Below the pieces are notes generated by a model. It was not told the origin of the DNA and searched no databases. It was given only the letters and a program-made list of their open reading frames with translations. The position numbers and the translations under genes were made by a program. A DNA stretch of 64,000 nucleotides from Nostoc sp. C052 (GTDB lineage: Bacteria > Cyanobacteriota > Cyanobacteriia > Cyanobacteriales > Nostocaceae). Location: NCBI RefSeq assembly GCF_013393905.1, contig NZ_CP040272.1, positions 4,770,001-4,834,000 of the forward strand. The letters run 5' to 3'. Below are positions 44,939-54,107 of the stretch, piece after piece (position 1 is the first letter of the stretch; each line of letters opens with the position of its first letter).

Positions 44939-46399
44939 TCAAGATATTTGTGGTTTACGCAGATGCCAAGTAGTGGATTGCTCATAAGCATAAGCTACCT
45001 GAAAAAGCTGGTCTTCTCGCAGTACATTACCAATTAGCTGTAATCCTATCGGTAGCCCTTGATCGTCAAAACCACATGGCAAACTTAAACTAGGTAAACC
45101 AGCAAGATTTACAGGAATAGTCATCAAGTCAGTTAAGTACATACTTAAGGGATCAGTAGTTTTTTCCCCTGCTTTGAATGCTGTAGTGGGAGATGTGGGA
45201 CAAACCAACACATCAACCGTTTGAAAAGCCTTTTCAAAGTCTTGCTTAATCAAGGTGCGGACTTTTTGCGCTTTAAGGTAGTAAGCGTCATAATAGCCAG
45301 CGGAAAGAGCATAAGTGCCAATCATAATCCGGCGTTTGACTTCTGTACCAAAACCAGCGGCGCGAGTACGAGTGTACATCGATAGCAGATTATCTGCATC
45401 AGGAGCGCGATACCCATATTTAACGCCATCGTAACGAGCCAGGTTTGCTGATGCTTCTGATGGGGCGATGATGTAGTAAGTGGGTAAGCCATAGCGAAAA
45501 CGGGGACAGGAAATGATATGAATCTCTGCTCCCAAACTTTGTAGTTGATCTACTGCTTTGGTAACAGCTTGTTCTACTACAGGGTCTAAACCTTCACCAA
45601 AAGTTTCTTTAATAACACCAATTCTTAGCTGACCTCTGGGTTTGAAGTCTGGTTTTAAGTTAGCAGCATAGTTGGGAATGGCAACTTTCAGGCTGGTGGA
45701 GTCTTTGGGATCGTAACCTGCGATCGCATTCAATAATATTGCCGCATCTTCTACTGTCTTGGCAAATGGCCCAATTTGATCTAAAGACGAAGCGTAAGCC
45801 ACCAAGCCATAACGAGAAACCAAACCATAAGTTGGTTTCATCCCCACCACACCGCAGAAAGATGCAGGTTGGCGAATCGAACCGCCAGTATCAGAACCAA
45901 GAGCAACTACGCATTCTTGAGATGACACAGCCGCCGCAGAACCTCCTGAAGAACCACCTGGAATTCGTGACAAATCCCAAGGATTAGCTGTGACTTGGTA
46001 AGCGGAGTTTTCTGTGGAACTACCCATTGCAAACTCATCTAAGTTGGTTTTGCCAACCATTACCGCCCCAATATCTGCCAGTTTTTGCGTTGCGGTTGAT
46101 TCATAAGGCGGCACGAAATTTTCCAAAATCCGGGAGGCGCAGGTAGTGGGAACTCCCTTGGTACACATATTGTCTTTAATACCTATAGGAATCCCTGCTA
46201 GCAGGCCAATTTCCTCTCCCGCAGCAATTTTGGCATCCACAGCATTTGCCTGCTCTAATGCCCGTTCTGCGGTAACACATAAAAAGCTGTGTAATTTTGG
46301 CTCTAACGCTTGAATGCGATCTAAAGCTTCTTGGGTAATTTCGACGGCAGAACGTTCTTTTTCAATCAGTTGTTGGTGCAACTCGCGGATGGATGCCAT
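44939..46399 (-). CDS. gatA: Glutamyl-tRNA(Gln) amidotransferase subunit A
   Basis: 486 residues, normal length. The amidase-signature catalytic triad is clear: Lys in IPIGIKDNMC (about residue 75), Ser in PGGSSGGSAAAV (cis-Ser) and nucleophile Ser in GSDTGGSIRQPASFCG. GatA releases ammonia from glutamine for GatB, converting Glu-tRNA(Gln) to Gln-tRNA(Gln) in GatCAB. Neither gatB nor gatC is nearby, as usual in cyanobacteria. Confidence 0.95.
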   Translation of the reverse strand: MASIRELHQQLIEKERSAVEITQEALDRIQALEPKLHSFLCVTAERALEQANAVDAKIAAGEEIGLLAGIPIGIKDNMCTKGVPTTCASRILENFVPPYESTATQKLADIGAVMVGKTNLDEFAMGSSTENSAYQVTANPWDLSRIPGGSSGGSAAAVSSQECVVALGSDTGGSIRQPASFCGVVGMKPTYGLVSRYGLVAYASSLDQIGPFAKTVEDAAILLNAIAGYDPKDSTSLKVAIPNYAANLKPDFKPRGQLRIGVIKETFGEGLDPVVEQAVTKAVDQLQSLGAEIHIISCPRFRYGLPTYYIIAPSEASANLARYDGVKYGYRAPDADNLLSMYTRTRAAGFGTEVKRRIMIGTYALSAGYYDAYYLKAQKVRTLIKQDFEKAFQTVDVLVCPTSPTTAFKAGEKTTDPLSMYLTDLMTIPVNLAGLPSLSLPCGFDDQGLPIGLQLIGNVLREDQLFQVAYAYEQSTTWHLRKPQIS

Positions 46400-46836
46400 G
46401 ATTGCTCTCTTTATGACTCAAGTCATTGATTCTAGTACATATTGGTCGAAATTGGGTATGGGACATTGGGTATGGGGCATTGGGCATTGAAAAGAGGCAG
46501 AGGGGCAGAGGAGAGGAATTTTCCCCCTGCTCCCTTGCTTCTTCCCTGGTTCCCAGTCCCCAGTCCCCAGTTCCCACACATCTTAAAATCAGCGCATTAA
46601 TATGTATTGAAATGTGTTTAATATGTTTTGAAAAACAGCAAATATATGGCTAATAACCATCTATGAAGAGCCGATCAAAGTTTTGATATATTTTGATATA
46701 TACTAACTAGTTTCGCGTCAGACTATAGCAGTGTTTTCTAGTGATATAATTTTGTATTATAACCGCTATAGATACTACAAAGTCAATATTTTTATCAATT
46801 AATTAATTTCGCAAAATTTTTTCAGGGTAGGGTAGG
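46400..46836. other. Intergenic region between gatA and dnaE-C with short repeats
   Basis: 46443-46570 is a repeat tract (GGGTATGGGACATTGGGTAT, TTGGGCATTGAAAAGAGGC, CCCCAGTCCCCAG). The rest is AT-rich and carries the dnaE-C promoter region. Open frames here (46362-46653) are repeat products. Confidence 0.5.
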
Positions 46837-48189
46837 ATGATAAAAATAGCCACACGCAAATATTTAGGTAAACAAAATGTCTATGACATTGGGGTTGAGC
46901 GTGACCATAATTTTGCGATCAAAAATGGCTTAATAGCTTCTAATTGTTTCAATAAATCTCATTCGACTGCCTATGGTTATGTAACTTATCAAACAGCATA
47001 TTTAAAAGCTAATTACCCATTGGAATATATGGCGGCACTGTTAACGGCTAACAGTGGTGATACCGATAAGGTGCAGCGATATATTACGAACTGTACAAAT
47101 ATGGGGATTTCCATAGACCCGCCAGATATTAATCGTTCTGGTGTTGATTTTACACCGACGGCAGGCAAGATTTTGTTTGGATTTTCGGCAGTGCGTAACG
47201 TGGGACAAAATGCGATCGCTTGTATTTTGGAAGCGAGAAATGAGACAGGAGAGTTTAAAACACTCGCTGATTTTTGCGATCGCGTCGATTTGCGCGCTGT
47301 TAACCGCCGCACCCTGGAGTCGCTGATTTACTGTGGAGCCTTTGACAAAATTGAATCCAACCGTCAACAGTTAATTAACGACTCAGAATTAGTGTATGAT
47401 TGGGCACAATCTCGCGCCAAAGACAGAGCTAGTGGTCAAGGGAATCTGTTTGATTTATTAGGTGATGGATTTTCTTCGGCTCAGAACAAGAGAGCAAATA
47501 ATGCCTTTGAAACTGCTCCCAAATCTAAACCTGTGATAGATTTGCCCCCACAAAAAAAGTTGCAGATGGAGAAAGAATTACTAGGTTTTTATGTATCAGA
47601 TCATCCACTGAAATCCTTACGGCAAATAGCACCACTTTTGACTCCAATTAATCTTTCACAGTTGGGAGAACAAAGAGAAGATACAAGGCTTTGTGCAGTT
47701 GTGATGTTAAATAATGTCAAAAAAGTGGTGACGAAAAAAGGCGATCAGATGGCAATATTGCAAATAGAAGACCTAACTACACAATCAGAAGCCGTAGTTT
47801 TTCCGAAAACTTATGAACGCATTAGTTCTCTACTCCAAGTCGATACTAGATTGATTATTTGGGGAAAAGTAGATCGGCGTGATGAGCAAACTCAATTTAT
47901 TCTTGAAGATGCAGAGCCAGTGGAAACAGTACAAATGGTGATGGTGGAATTAAATCCACAACAAGCAGGTAATATGGAAGATTTACATCGCTTGAAAACA
48001 ATTTTGCAAGAGCATTCAGTAGATAAAGAAAAGGCAAAAATGCCAGTAATTGGAATTATTCAAACTGAAACTTCTCGCAAGCTTGTTCGCTTGGGTTGGC
48101 AATTTTGTGTACAAGATTCTAGAATTACCGTTCAAGCTTTGCAAAATGCTAGTTTTCCTGCTCATATAAAATCCCTGACTGGTAGCTGA
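46837..48189 (+). CDS. dnaE: DNA polymerase III alpha subunit, C-terminal half with split-intein C-fragment (DnaE-C)
   Basis: 450 residues. Residues 1-36 (MIKIATRKYLGKQNVYDIGV ... GLIASN) are the C-intein of the cyanobacterial DnaE split intein, ending in the catalytic Asn-36; the next residue, Cys-37 (TGT at 46945), is the +1 extein nucleophile, followed by FNKSHSTAYGYVTYQ of DnaE. It should trans-splice with the N-half encoded elsewhere to make full replicative polymerase. The extein continues through the helix-hairpin-helix region (RAVNRRTLESLIYCGAFD) and an OB-fold (LCAVVMLNNVKKVVTKKGD). Differences from the well-known Nostoc punctiforme C-intein are slight: Ile for Leu and Leu for Phe near the end. 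The N-half is not in this window. Confidence 0.97.
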   Translation: MIKIATRKYLGKQNVYDIGVERDHNFAIKNGLIASNCFNKSHSTAYGYVTYQTAYLKANYPLEYMAALLTANSGDTDKVQRYITNCTNMGISIDPPDINRSGVDFTPTAGKILFGFSAVRNVGQNAIACILEARNETGEFKTLADFCDRVDLRAVNRRTLESLIYCGAFDKIESNRQQLINDSELVYDWAQSRAKDRASGQGNLFDLLGDGFSSAQNKRANNAFETAPKSKPVIDLPPQKKLQMEKELLGFYVSDHPLKSLRQIAPLLTPINLSQLGEQREDTRLCAVVMLNNVKKVVTKKGDQMAILQIEDLTTQSEAVVFPKTYERISSLLQVDTRLIIWGKVDRRDEQTQFILEDAEPVETVQMVMVELNPQQAGNMEDLHRLKTILQEHSVDKEKAKMPVIGIIQTETSRKLVRLGWQFCVQDSRITVQALQNASFPAHIKSLTGS

Positions 48190-48391
48190 CACTAGCAGTG
48201 AAAAATCAACCAATAGTGAAAAGTATCTTAAGAATTAGTTTTATTAAACTGTCAACAGTAAATTGCCTTAAGTAGCTAGGATTTGAATCGTTTTTTTAGT
48301 TACTTATGCGGATGATAATTTCCTTGAGGGAGTGGTATCTTTTTATGCTAATACCCTTAAGGCTGCGACCGGGGGAAGGAGTTAGAACTTG

Positions 48392-48988
48392 ATGACTGTA
48401 AATGAGCTACATAAATTTGTTTCATACTGTAAAAGAATTCAACCCCAAACTCACGAGGACATTCAAAAATTTTTTGAAGGAGTGATATTATTTCCTTACG
48501 ATAAGGAACTTCTATTACAAGCTTATTTATTTCTGAATATTAAAGAATTGTTTCCCTCGTGCGCTGAATTGCTGTTGTTTGAAAAGTCTCCAATTTCAGA
48601 TTATACAGATTTAGGGAAGTGTGATTTTGTCTTCCTAACTTTTAAGGGTAGTCTGTTTTTAATAGAAACTAAATTTATTGATACAGAAGCAACCGGAGCA
48701 ACAGAAAGGAAAAGAAGAAATAAACATAGAAACAAGGTATTTGAGCAAGTTATTACTTTAAAAGGCCGATTTAGCGAATATTGGAATATGAGGCTAGATC
48801 AATTAGAGTGTGGGGTTTTCACAACAGATGCAGAAGTTGCTTGGCGAGGAAATGGTGTGAATGTCATATCTAAATCAATATCTATAGACAAGCTAGAACA
48901 ATGGCGAAGAAATTATCACAATAGTGATAAATTTTTATCTCATCAAGATGGGTCAAAGTTTGAGGAAAAAGTGAATTTGAAAGGTTGA
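48392..48988 (+). CDS. Hypothetical protein with a possible PD-(D/E)xK nuclease fold
   Basis: 198 residues, ATG with AAGGAG ten bases upstream (a TTG three bases earlier is less likely). The core reads GKCDFVFLTFKGSLFLIETKFI (split around residue 85-105), the D...ExK pattern of PD-(D/E)xK enzymes, preceded by a conserved Glu in CAELLLFEKSP. A helix rich in Arg and Lys (ATERKRRNKHRNKVFEQV) follows. It could be a nuclease or a degenerate member; no methylase or other restriction gene lies nearby. Function unknown. Confidence 0.6.
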   Translation: MTVNELHKFVSYCKRIQPQTHEDIQKFFEGVILFPYDKELLLQAYLFLNIKELFPSCAELLLFEKSPISDYTDLGKCDFVFLTFKGSLFLIETKFIDTEATGATERKRRNKHRNKVFEQVITLKGRFSEYWNMRLDQLECGVFTTDAEVAWRGNGVNVISKSISIDKLEQWRRNYHNSDKFLSHQDGSKFEEKVNLKG

Positions 48989-49019
48989 GCTAATACCTAA
49001 GTATAGTTATTACAGTGAA

Positions 49020-49089
49020 TGGTGTATGGGGCATAAAAGTAATTAGCAATGCCCCATACACCAACCCAGATAAATTATCTGGGTTTTCC
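49020..49089. terminator. Two stacked hairpins between convergent genes
   Basis: TGGTGTATGGGGCAT pairs with ATGCCCCATACACCA (49020-49063) and, right after, AACCCAGATAA with TTATCTGGGTT (49063-49085) followed by TTCC. They lie between the 48392 gene (plus) and coxC (minus). Confidence 0.7.
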
Positions 49090-49101
49090 TTACATCAATC
49101 C

Positions 49102-49704
49102 TTACTGCCAAACATAGATCAGGATAAACAAAATAATCCAGATAACATCGACGAAGTGCCAGAATAATGAAGTTGCATTGACACCAAAGTGACCTGTATC
49201 GTAATTGCCAGGTAGGAAAGAACGTATCAAAATTATTAACTGCAACAGGATACCAGTGAACACGTGCAAACCGTGGAAACCTGTAAGCAGATAGAATGTT
49301 CCACCAAATACTCCTGAAGTGAAACCAAAGGCGAGGCCGTTCCATTCAATCGCCTGTCCAACTAAAAAGTAAGTTCCCATCGCCATTGTTGCTATGAGAA
49401 ACAGGCGAAATTTTACTAAGTCGTGGCGTTGAAGGGCGCGTTCTGCTAAGTAAATTACAAAGCTACTCGCAACAAGAATTACTGTGTTGATTGCTGGTTC
49501 TTTTACTTCTAGTCCAGAAACACCAGCTGGTAGCCAGTTAGGGGTTGTTGTTTTGTAGATGGCATATCCGGCGAAAAAACTCAAGAAAATGACACTTTCT
49601 GAGAGGAGGAAGACGATGAAGCCAAACATTTTGTTGCCTTCTTCGTCGTGAGTATGTTCTGCGGCGGTGTGGGGCAATTCGTGGGAATTGATATAGCTGT
49701 CCAT
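49102..49704 (-). CDS. coxC: Alternative terminal oxidase subunit III
   Basis: 200 residues, five membrane helices, the short form of subunit III. KMFGFIVFLLSESVIFLSFF contains the conserved Glu, and FHGLHVFTGILLQLIIL and FWHFVDVIWIILFILIYVW are hallmark helices. Last gene of the operon, 115 bp after coxA. Subunit III stabilises the oxidase and its proton uptake. Confidence 0.93.
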   Translation of the reverse strand: MDSYINSHELPHTAAEHTHDEEGNKMFGFIVFLLSESVIFLSFFAGYAIYKTTTPNWLPAGVSGLEVKEPAINTVILVASSFVIYLAERALQRHDLVKFRLFLIATMAMGTYFLVGQAIEWNGLAFGFTSGVFGGTFYLLTGFHGLHVFTGILLQLIILIRSFLPGNYDTGHFGVNATSLFWHFVDVIWIILFILIYVWQ

Positions 49705-49819
49705 TTTGGTTTTTGAGGGGGAGTTTGAAACGCATAGGCTTTGCCTTCCCGCAGGGTAGGTGCGCGGAGGGAAGCGCAGAGGTACACGGAGGGTTTTTGC
49801 GTCTTCCCGATGGTTGGCG

Positions 49820-51481
49820 TTATTCTGGCAGGTTGGCTGTTAAGGGTTCTGATTTGCCGTAGCCATAGGGTTCGGAGATGATGATGGGAGTTTCTTCAAA
49901 GTTTTCTACTGGGGGGGGTGAAGAAACTAACCACTCTAGTCCAATTGCTCGCCAAGGGTTAGCGGGTGCTTTCTCGCCTTGCATCCAAGAAATCACCATG
50001 TTGAAGATGAAGGGCAAGGTGGACATTCCTAAGAGGAATCCGCCGAGGCTGGCGATGATGTTCCAAAATTGATACTCTGGGGCGTAGGAAGCAACTCGGC
50101 GTAACATTCCTTGCAATCCCAAGGGGTGCATGGGCAAAAAGTTGAGGTTGGTGCCGATGAAGGCTAACCAAAAATGGATTTTACCCCAGCTTTCGGAGTA
50201 CATCCGCCCGGTCATTTTGGGGAACCAGTGATAGATGGCTGCAAATAAGCCCATCGTCACGGTGCCGTAGAGGACGTAGTGGAAGTGTCCGACTACAAAG
50301 TAGGTATTGTTAACGTGGACATCAACGGGCACGGAAGAAAGCATAATGCCTGTGATTCCGGCGAAGACAAACATGACTAATCCGCCCAAGGCAAACAGCA
50401 TAGCAGTATTTAGCCGCAGTTTACCGCCCCAAATAGTTGCTACCCAAGCAAATACTTTAATTCCTGTGGGGACAGATACACACATTGTTGTCAGCATGAA
50501 AATCAACCGCATCCACCCAGGAGTACCGCTGACGTACATGTGGTGTACCCAAACAATGCCGCTAACTACGGCAATCAAGATAGATGAAATGGCAACTACT
50601 TTGTAACCAAATAGGGGTTTACGTGAATAAACTGGGAAGATTTCTGAGAAAATGCCGAAGACAGGCAAAATAATCACGTAAACGGCTGGGTGGGAGTAGA
50701 ACCAGAAGTAATGTTGGAACATTACTGGATTTCCACCTTTGGCGGGGTCAAAAAAGGCGGTGCCAGCGGTAAGGTCAAGTAGCAGCATCACCGCACCAGC
50801 TGTCAGTGCTGGAAGTCCAAATAGTTGGATGATTTGGGCGCTAAAGACTGCCCAAACAAACAACGGCATTTTGAAGAAGCCCATTCCTGGGGCCCGCATC
50901 TTGACGATGGTGGTGACAAAGTTCACTGCCCCCATAATTGAGGATACGCCGGATATTGCCACTGCTAACAGCCAGAGAACTTGACCATTAATCAAGTTAC
51001 CTGTGGGATTCTGGAGACTGACTGGCGGGTAAGACCACCAGCCAGCTTGGGCAGGGCCTCCAGGGACAAAGAAGCTACCCATCATCAAAATCCCAACTAC
51101 TGGTACCATCCAAAAGGCGACGGCGTTGAGGCGGGGAAATGCCATATCTCGCGCCCCAATCATCAGGGGTACTAAATAGTTGGCAAAACCAACCAGTGAG
51201 GGAAATGTCCACAAGAACAGCATTACAGTGCCGTGCATGGTGAACATACCGTTGTAGACAGTGCGATCAACTAAATCTGATTCGGGTGTCATCAGTTCTC
51301 CCCGCATCACCATCGCAAATATACCGCCGACGAGAAAGAAGAAAAATGAGGTAACGAGATACTGGATACCAATAACTTTATGGTCGGTACTAAAGCTGAA
51401 GTATTCTTTCCAGCTACTCGGAGATTCGTGGTTATGCTTCTCATCAGGGAGAAGAATGCCTTCAATAGGAACATTAGTCAT
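49820..51481 (-). CDS. coxA: Alternative terminal oxidase subunit I (A2-type haem-copper oxidase)
   Basis: 553 residues, twelve helices, the catalytic subunit reducing O2 to water. Metal ligands are intact: His of haem in MFTMHGTVML, CuB ligands in YSHPAVY and VWVHHMY, and the haem a3/haem His pair in VVGHFHYVL. The proton-channel motif reads YSHPAVY in place of HPEVY, so the usual Glu is Ala and a Tyr-Ser precedes the His; this is the mark of A2-type oxidases. With the CoxB lacking CuA it belongs to the alternative respiratory terminal oxidase (ARTO/Cox3-like) class. Ends with an acidic tail. Confidence 0.95.
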   Translation of the reverse strand: MTNVPIEGILLPDEKHNHESPSSWKEYFSFSTDHKVIGIQYLVTSFFFFLVGGIFAMVMRGELMTPESDLVDRTVYNGMFTMHGTVMLFLWTFPSLVGFANYLVPLMIGARDMAFPRLNAVAFWMVPVVGILMMGSFFVPGGPAQAGWWSYPPVSLQNPTGNLINGQVLWLLAVAISGVSSIMGAVNFVTTIVKMRAPGMGFFKMPLFVWAVFSAQIIQLFGLPALTAGAVMLLLDLTAGTAFFDPAKGGNPVMFQHYFWFYSHPAVYVIILPVFGIFSEIFPVYSRKPLFGYKVVAISSILIAVVSGIVWVHHMYVSGTPGWMRLIFMLTTMCVSVPTGIKVFAWVATIWGGKLRLNTAMLFALGGLVMFVFAGITGIMLSSVPVDVHVNNTYFVVGHFHYVLYGTVTMGLFAAIYHWFPKMTGRMYSESWGKIHFWLAFIGTNLNFLPMHPLGLQGMLRRVASYAPEYQFWNIIASLGGFLLGMSTLPFIFNMVISWMQGEKAPANPWRAIGLEWLVSSPPPVENFEETPIIISEPYGYGKSEPLTANLPE

Positions 51482-51494
51482 GGTTACTTTCCTT

Positions 51495-52415
51495 TCAACC
51501 AGGTGAATTGACTAGAGGAGGTGCAGCAGGTGGAACTGTAACCCAACCAGTTTGGACTGATTGATGGGATGTTTGGGCATACTCAGCAGCCGCTTGATTC
51601 TTTGCTGGGGAGGGCTTTTGAGTTGCAGCTTGGGCTAGCCACTGCTGATAATCTTCAGGAGATTCGACGACTACATTCGCTTGCATCGTGGCAAAGTATG
51701 TACCGCTATATTGAGAATCGGTCAATCGGTATTTGCCGGGACGGATGGGAGTAAATTCAAAGTCGATCGCATGGTTAGGAATAATATCCTGCTTGAGGCG
51801 AAATGCAGGAATATAGAAGCCGTGGAGAACGTCTTGTGATTTCAGCGCTAAACGTATCCGGCGATCGCTTGGTAAATGCAATTCAGTACTGGTAATATCT
51901 CTTTCTGGGTAATGAAAAACCCACGCCCACTGTTTAGCTAGTACATCGATTTTTTCAATCGGTTCTGCTAAGGCTTTAGCTGGTGCGGCATAAGCTGATT
52001 CCATTGCCAGCGGATTATGCAGGTGAACTATTTCCGATGGGCCTTGAATTCCCATTTGTTCGTAAACTTGGTAGCTGTAGCTTGCAATCCAAAATACCAA
52101 GAGAATTGGGATTGCTGTCCAGACAACTTCTAAGGTGACATTACCTTCAATCGGAGGGCCGTCAGTGAAGTCATCTTTGACTGCGCGATGGAAGATCACA
52201 GAATACATCAGAGTACTTGTTACTCCCAAGAAGATGAAGGCACCGAGGGTTACTAAGAAGCTAATCAAATCATCAATGAGTAGGGATTCGGCTGCTGCTT
52301 GGGGAGGAAGCCAAGAGTAAGACTGCTTGCCGATCCAGAGACTCATAGAAGTCACTGCGATCGCGCCTGTAAGCAGCGTCAAAATATTTAAAATCTTCTG
52401 GATTTTCATGGTCAT
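51495..52415 (-). CDS. coxB: Alternative terminal oxidase subunit II without a CuA site
   Basis: 306 residues. Two N-terminal helices (about 8-30 and 45-70; ILNILTLLTGAIAVTSMSLW) and a periplasmic cupredoxin domain (VLAKQWAWVFHYPERDI, LKSQDVLHGFYIPAF). In cytochrome c oxidases the CuA loop is CSELCGxxHxxM; here it reads LTDSQYSGTYFATM, so both cysteines and the His are missing. The enzyme can not take electrons from cytochrome c through CuA and most likely uses quinol, as in Synechocystis ARTO. It lies 13 bp before coxA. Confidence 0.93.
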   Translation of the reverse strand: MTMKIQKILNILTLLTGAIAVTSMSLWIGKQSYSWLPPQAAAESLLIDDLISFLVTLGAFIFLGVTSTLMYSVIFHRAVKDDFTDGPPIEGNVTLEVVWTAIPILLVFWIASYSYQVYEQMGIQGPSEIVHLHNPLAMESAYAAPAKALAEPIEKIDVLAKQWAWVFHYPERDITSTELHLPSDRRIRLALKSQDVLHGFYIPAFRLKQDIIPNHAIDFEFTPIRPGKYRLTDSQYSGTYFATMQANVVVESPEDYQQWLAQAATQKPSPAKNQAAAEYAQTSHQSVQTGWVTVPPAAPPLVNSPG

Positions 52416-52465
52416 TAGTCATTAGTCATTAGTCATTGGTCATTGGTCATTGGTCATTAGTCAAA
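52409..52465. repeat. Tandem GTCATTA/GTCATTG heptamer repeats
   Basis: About eight heptamers (TCATTAG or TCATTGG) in tandem between coxB and the second DUF2231 gene, ending with the inverted copy AAATGACTAA. Typical Nostoc short tandem repeat. Confidence 0.85.
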
Positions 52466-52475
52466 TGACTAATAC

Positions 52476-53093
52476 TTACTTGAGTGTTGTGTTTAGGTCT
52501 TGGCCTAATCGCAGCAGATTATCTGCTGTATTGTGTACGCCAAATTCGGCGGCTAGTTGCGCTCCTAGTGTGCCGTGGATGTACAGAATGAACATGATTG
52601 CGATGCCTGCGAACAGATAGATCCATTGCACTTCTCTATCTGTCTGTTTATATTCTTGTTTGCCCCAAACGAAGCGCTGCCAAGCTCTCCAGATGGTCAT
52701 ACCAACAATCAGTGCTAATAAGAACACACCACCCACACCATGCCAAAGCATAGTTTCCATTGCCTGCAATCCCCAGGCACTCTTCATATCAGCTGGTGGT
52801 GTTGCCAATAGCATTTCGTAAAAGCCTGCTGCTACTGTGAAAAATGTGATGATGCTGGCAGCTAACATGTTGTACCAACCAACAGCAAATAAGTTGTCAC
52901 GTTCCACAGTAATTGCCAAAAATTTGAAGACCCATTTTTCAAAGGGGAACAGAACACCAACGATATCAAAGGTCATCCCAATGATGAACAAACCTATTGT
53001 CAGATGGACTAGGTTGGGATGAATGGGAATTGTGTAAGGTAATCCGTTTGCGCCTAGAGAGTCGGTTAATTGGTTAATTAATTCTGAGTTCAT
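52476..53093 (-). CDS. DUF2231 membrane protein, second of the oxidase operon
   Basis: 205 residues, four helices. PYTIPIHPNLVHLTIGLFIIG (about 22-42) is the DUF2231 signature with paired His, followed by GWYNMLAASIITFFTVAAGF and a final YLFAGIAIMFILYIHGTLG; the histidines could bind haem. I chose the ATG at 53093 because it overlaps the preceding stop as ATGA, coupling translation; an earlier Met (53153) would run inside the previous gene. In Nostoc-type cyanobacteria pairs of DUF2231 genes precede one cox cluster, as I recall, so they probably feed electrons to the oxidase. Confidence 0.85.
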   Translation of the reverse strand: MNSELINQLTDSLGANGLPYTIPIHPNLVHLTIGLFIIGMTFDIVGVLFPFEKWVFKFLAITVERDNLFAVGWYNMLAASIITFFTVAAGFYEMLLATPPADMKSAWGLQAMETMLWHGVGGVFLLALIVGMTIWRAWQRFVWGKQEYKQTDREVQWIYLFAGIAIMFILYIHGTLGAQLAAEFGVHNTADNLLRLGQDLNTTLK

Positions 53094-53590
53094 CGCAACA
53101 GACCATCCTTTACTGCTTCCACAACTGGCACGGTATGCAATCCATATATCCAAACAAGTTCATCGCCGAGATAGACCTGTAAGCCAACTATTAGGGTTAA
53201 AACTAGTCCGGCGCCCAAATAATAAATCGGTACTTTTTGCGGGTTGCGGGCACGAATTACATAACGCCAAGCTGTAATCGCTGTGATAATTCCTGAAAGC
53301 GACCAACCAATTAGCGTATGCAAATTTAGCACCGATTTAGCTAGGCTGTAAGGCTGTGCTAATCCCGCTTCAAACTGACCAAAAATAATCGCGACGAAGA
53401 TGGCGATCGTGGCAACTAACATATTCCACCAACTCACCTCAAAAAGACTGGATTTACCAGTAAAATAGCCAATTACATCACAGACAAAGGAAAATAAAAC
53501 CATCGCAATTACGAAGTGGACAACGATGGGGTGAACCGTATCTGGATAAGGTAAATTGTGGTCGTTCAAAGATGTAAAATACTCAAACAT
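53090..53590 (-). CDS. DUF2231 membrane protein, first of the oxidase operon
   Basis: 166 residues, four helices. DTVHPIVVHFVIAMVLFSFV (about 18-37) is the signature His-rich segment, followed by WWNMLVATIAIFVAIIFGQF and LNLHTLIGWSLSGIITAITA. The 4-bp overlap with the next gene makes an operon DUF2231-DUF2231-coxBAC. Putative haem ligands are the His residues on helices 1 and 3. Likely part of, or electron donor to, the oxidase (inference). Confidence 0.85.
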   Translation of the reverse strand: MFEYFTSLNDHNLPYPDTVHPIVVHFVIAMVLFSFVCDVIGYFTGKSSLFEVSWWNMLVATIAIFVAIIFGQFEAGLAQPYSLAKSVLNLHTLIGWSLSGIITAITAWRYVIRARNPQKVPIYYLGAGLVLTLIVGLQVYLGDELVWIYGLHTVPVVEAVKDGLLR

Positions 53591-54107
53591 AGTCTTCTCC
53601 TGGACATATCTACCGCACTTTAGTCAATTAATTTTGGATTTTGGATTGCCAATTTTGGATTTTAGATTTATTCCGTCCCTGACGAGAGATAAACCCGAAG
53701 ACCCTAATCCAAAATCCCAAATCTAAAATCGCTAGTCAAACTTCAATGATTGGTGGACACTCACTAACATCACCACAAGTATCCATCTATAATTGACCTG
53801 ATTCTGTTCAATATCTGCGCTGTGCAATACGCTTAATCATGTCTTAGCTTTTTGTAGCCAAATCTGGTTGAATTGCCTACATGGAATAATTTTAGTTTTG
53901 ATTCATTTCCTTATGCCAATAGCCTGCGACAGCAATTCTTGATGGAGCTAAATCAAATCGCTGTCGTTTGTTGATTTGCTTAACCTATCTTTTAGCTTAA
54001 GTAAATTTTTATGAATTGTCAAAACAATAAATTTTAAACTTTTAAAAGTTAGTTATCTAACAAAAAAGTATTTTCATAATGTATTTATCTTTGCATTAAT
54101 TAAAATA
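53591..54107. other. Upstream region of the oxidase operon with TTTTGGATTTTGGATT repeats
   Basis: Promoter space for the DUF2231-cox operon. At 53630-53732 it holds AATTTTGGATTTTGGATTGCC and, inverted 40 bp on, CTAATCCAAAATCCC and AAATCTAAAATCG, which can form a hairpin; the same motif is at 43246-43275. I see no certain regulator site. Confidence 0.5.
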
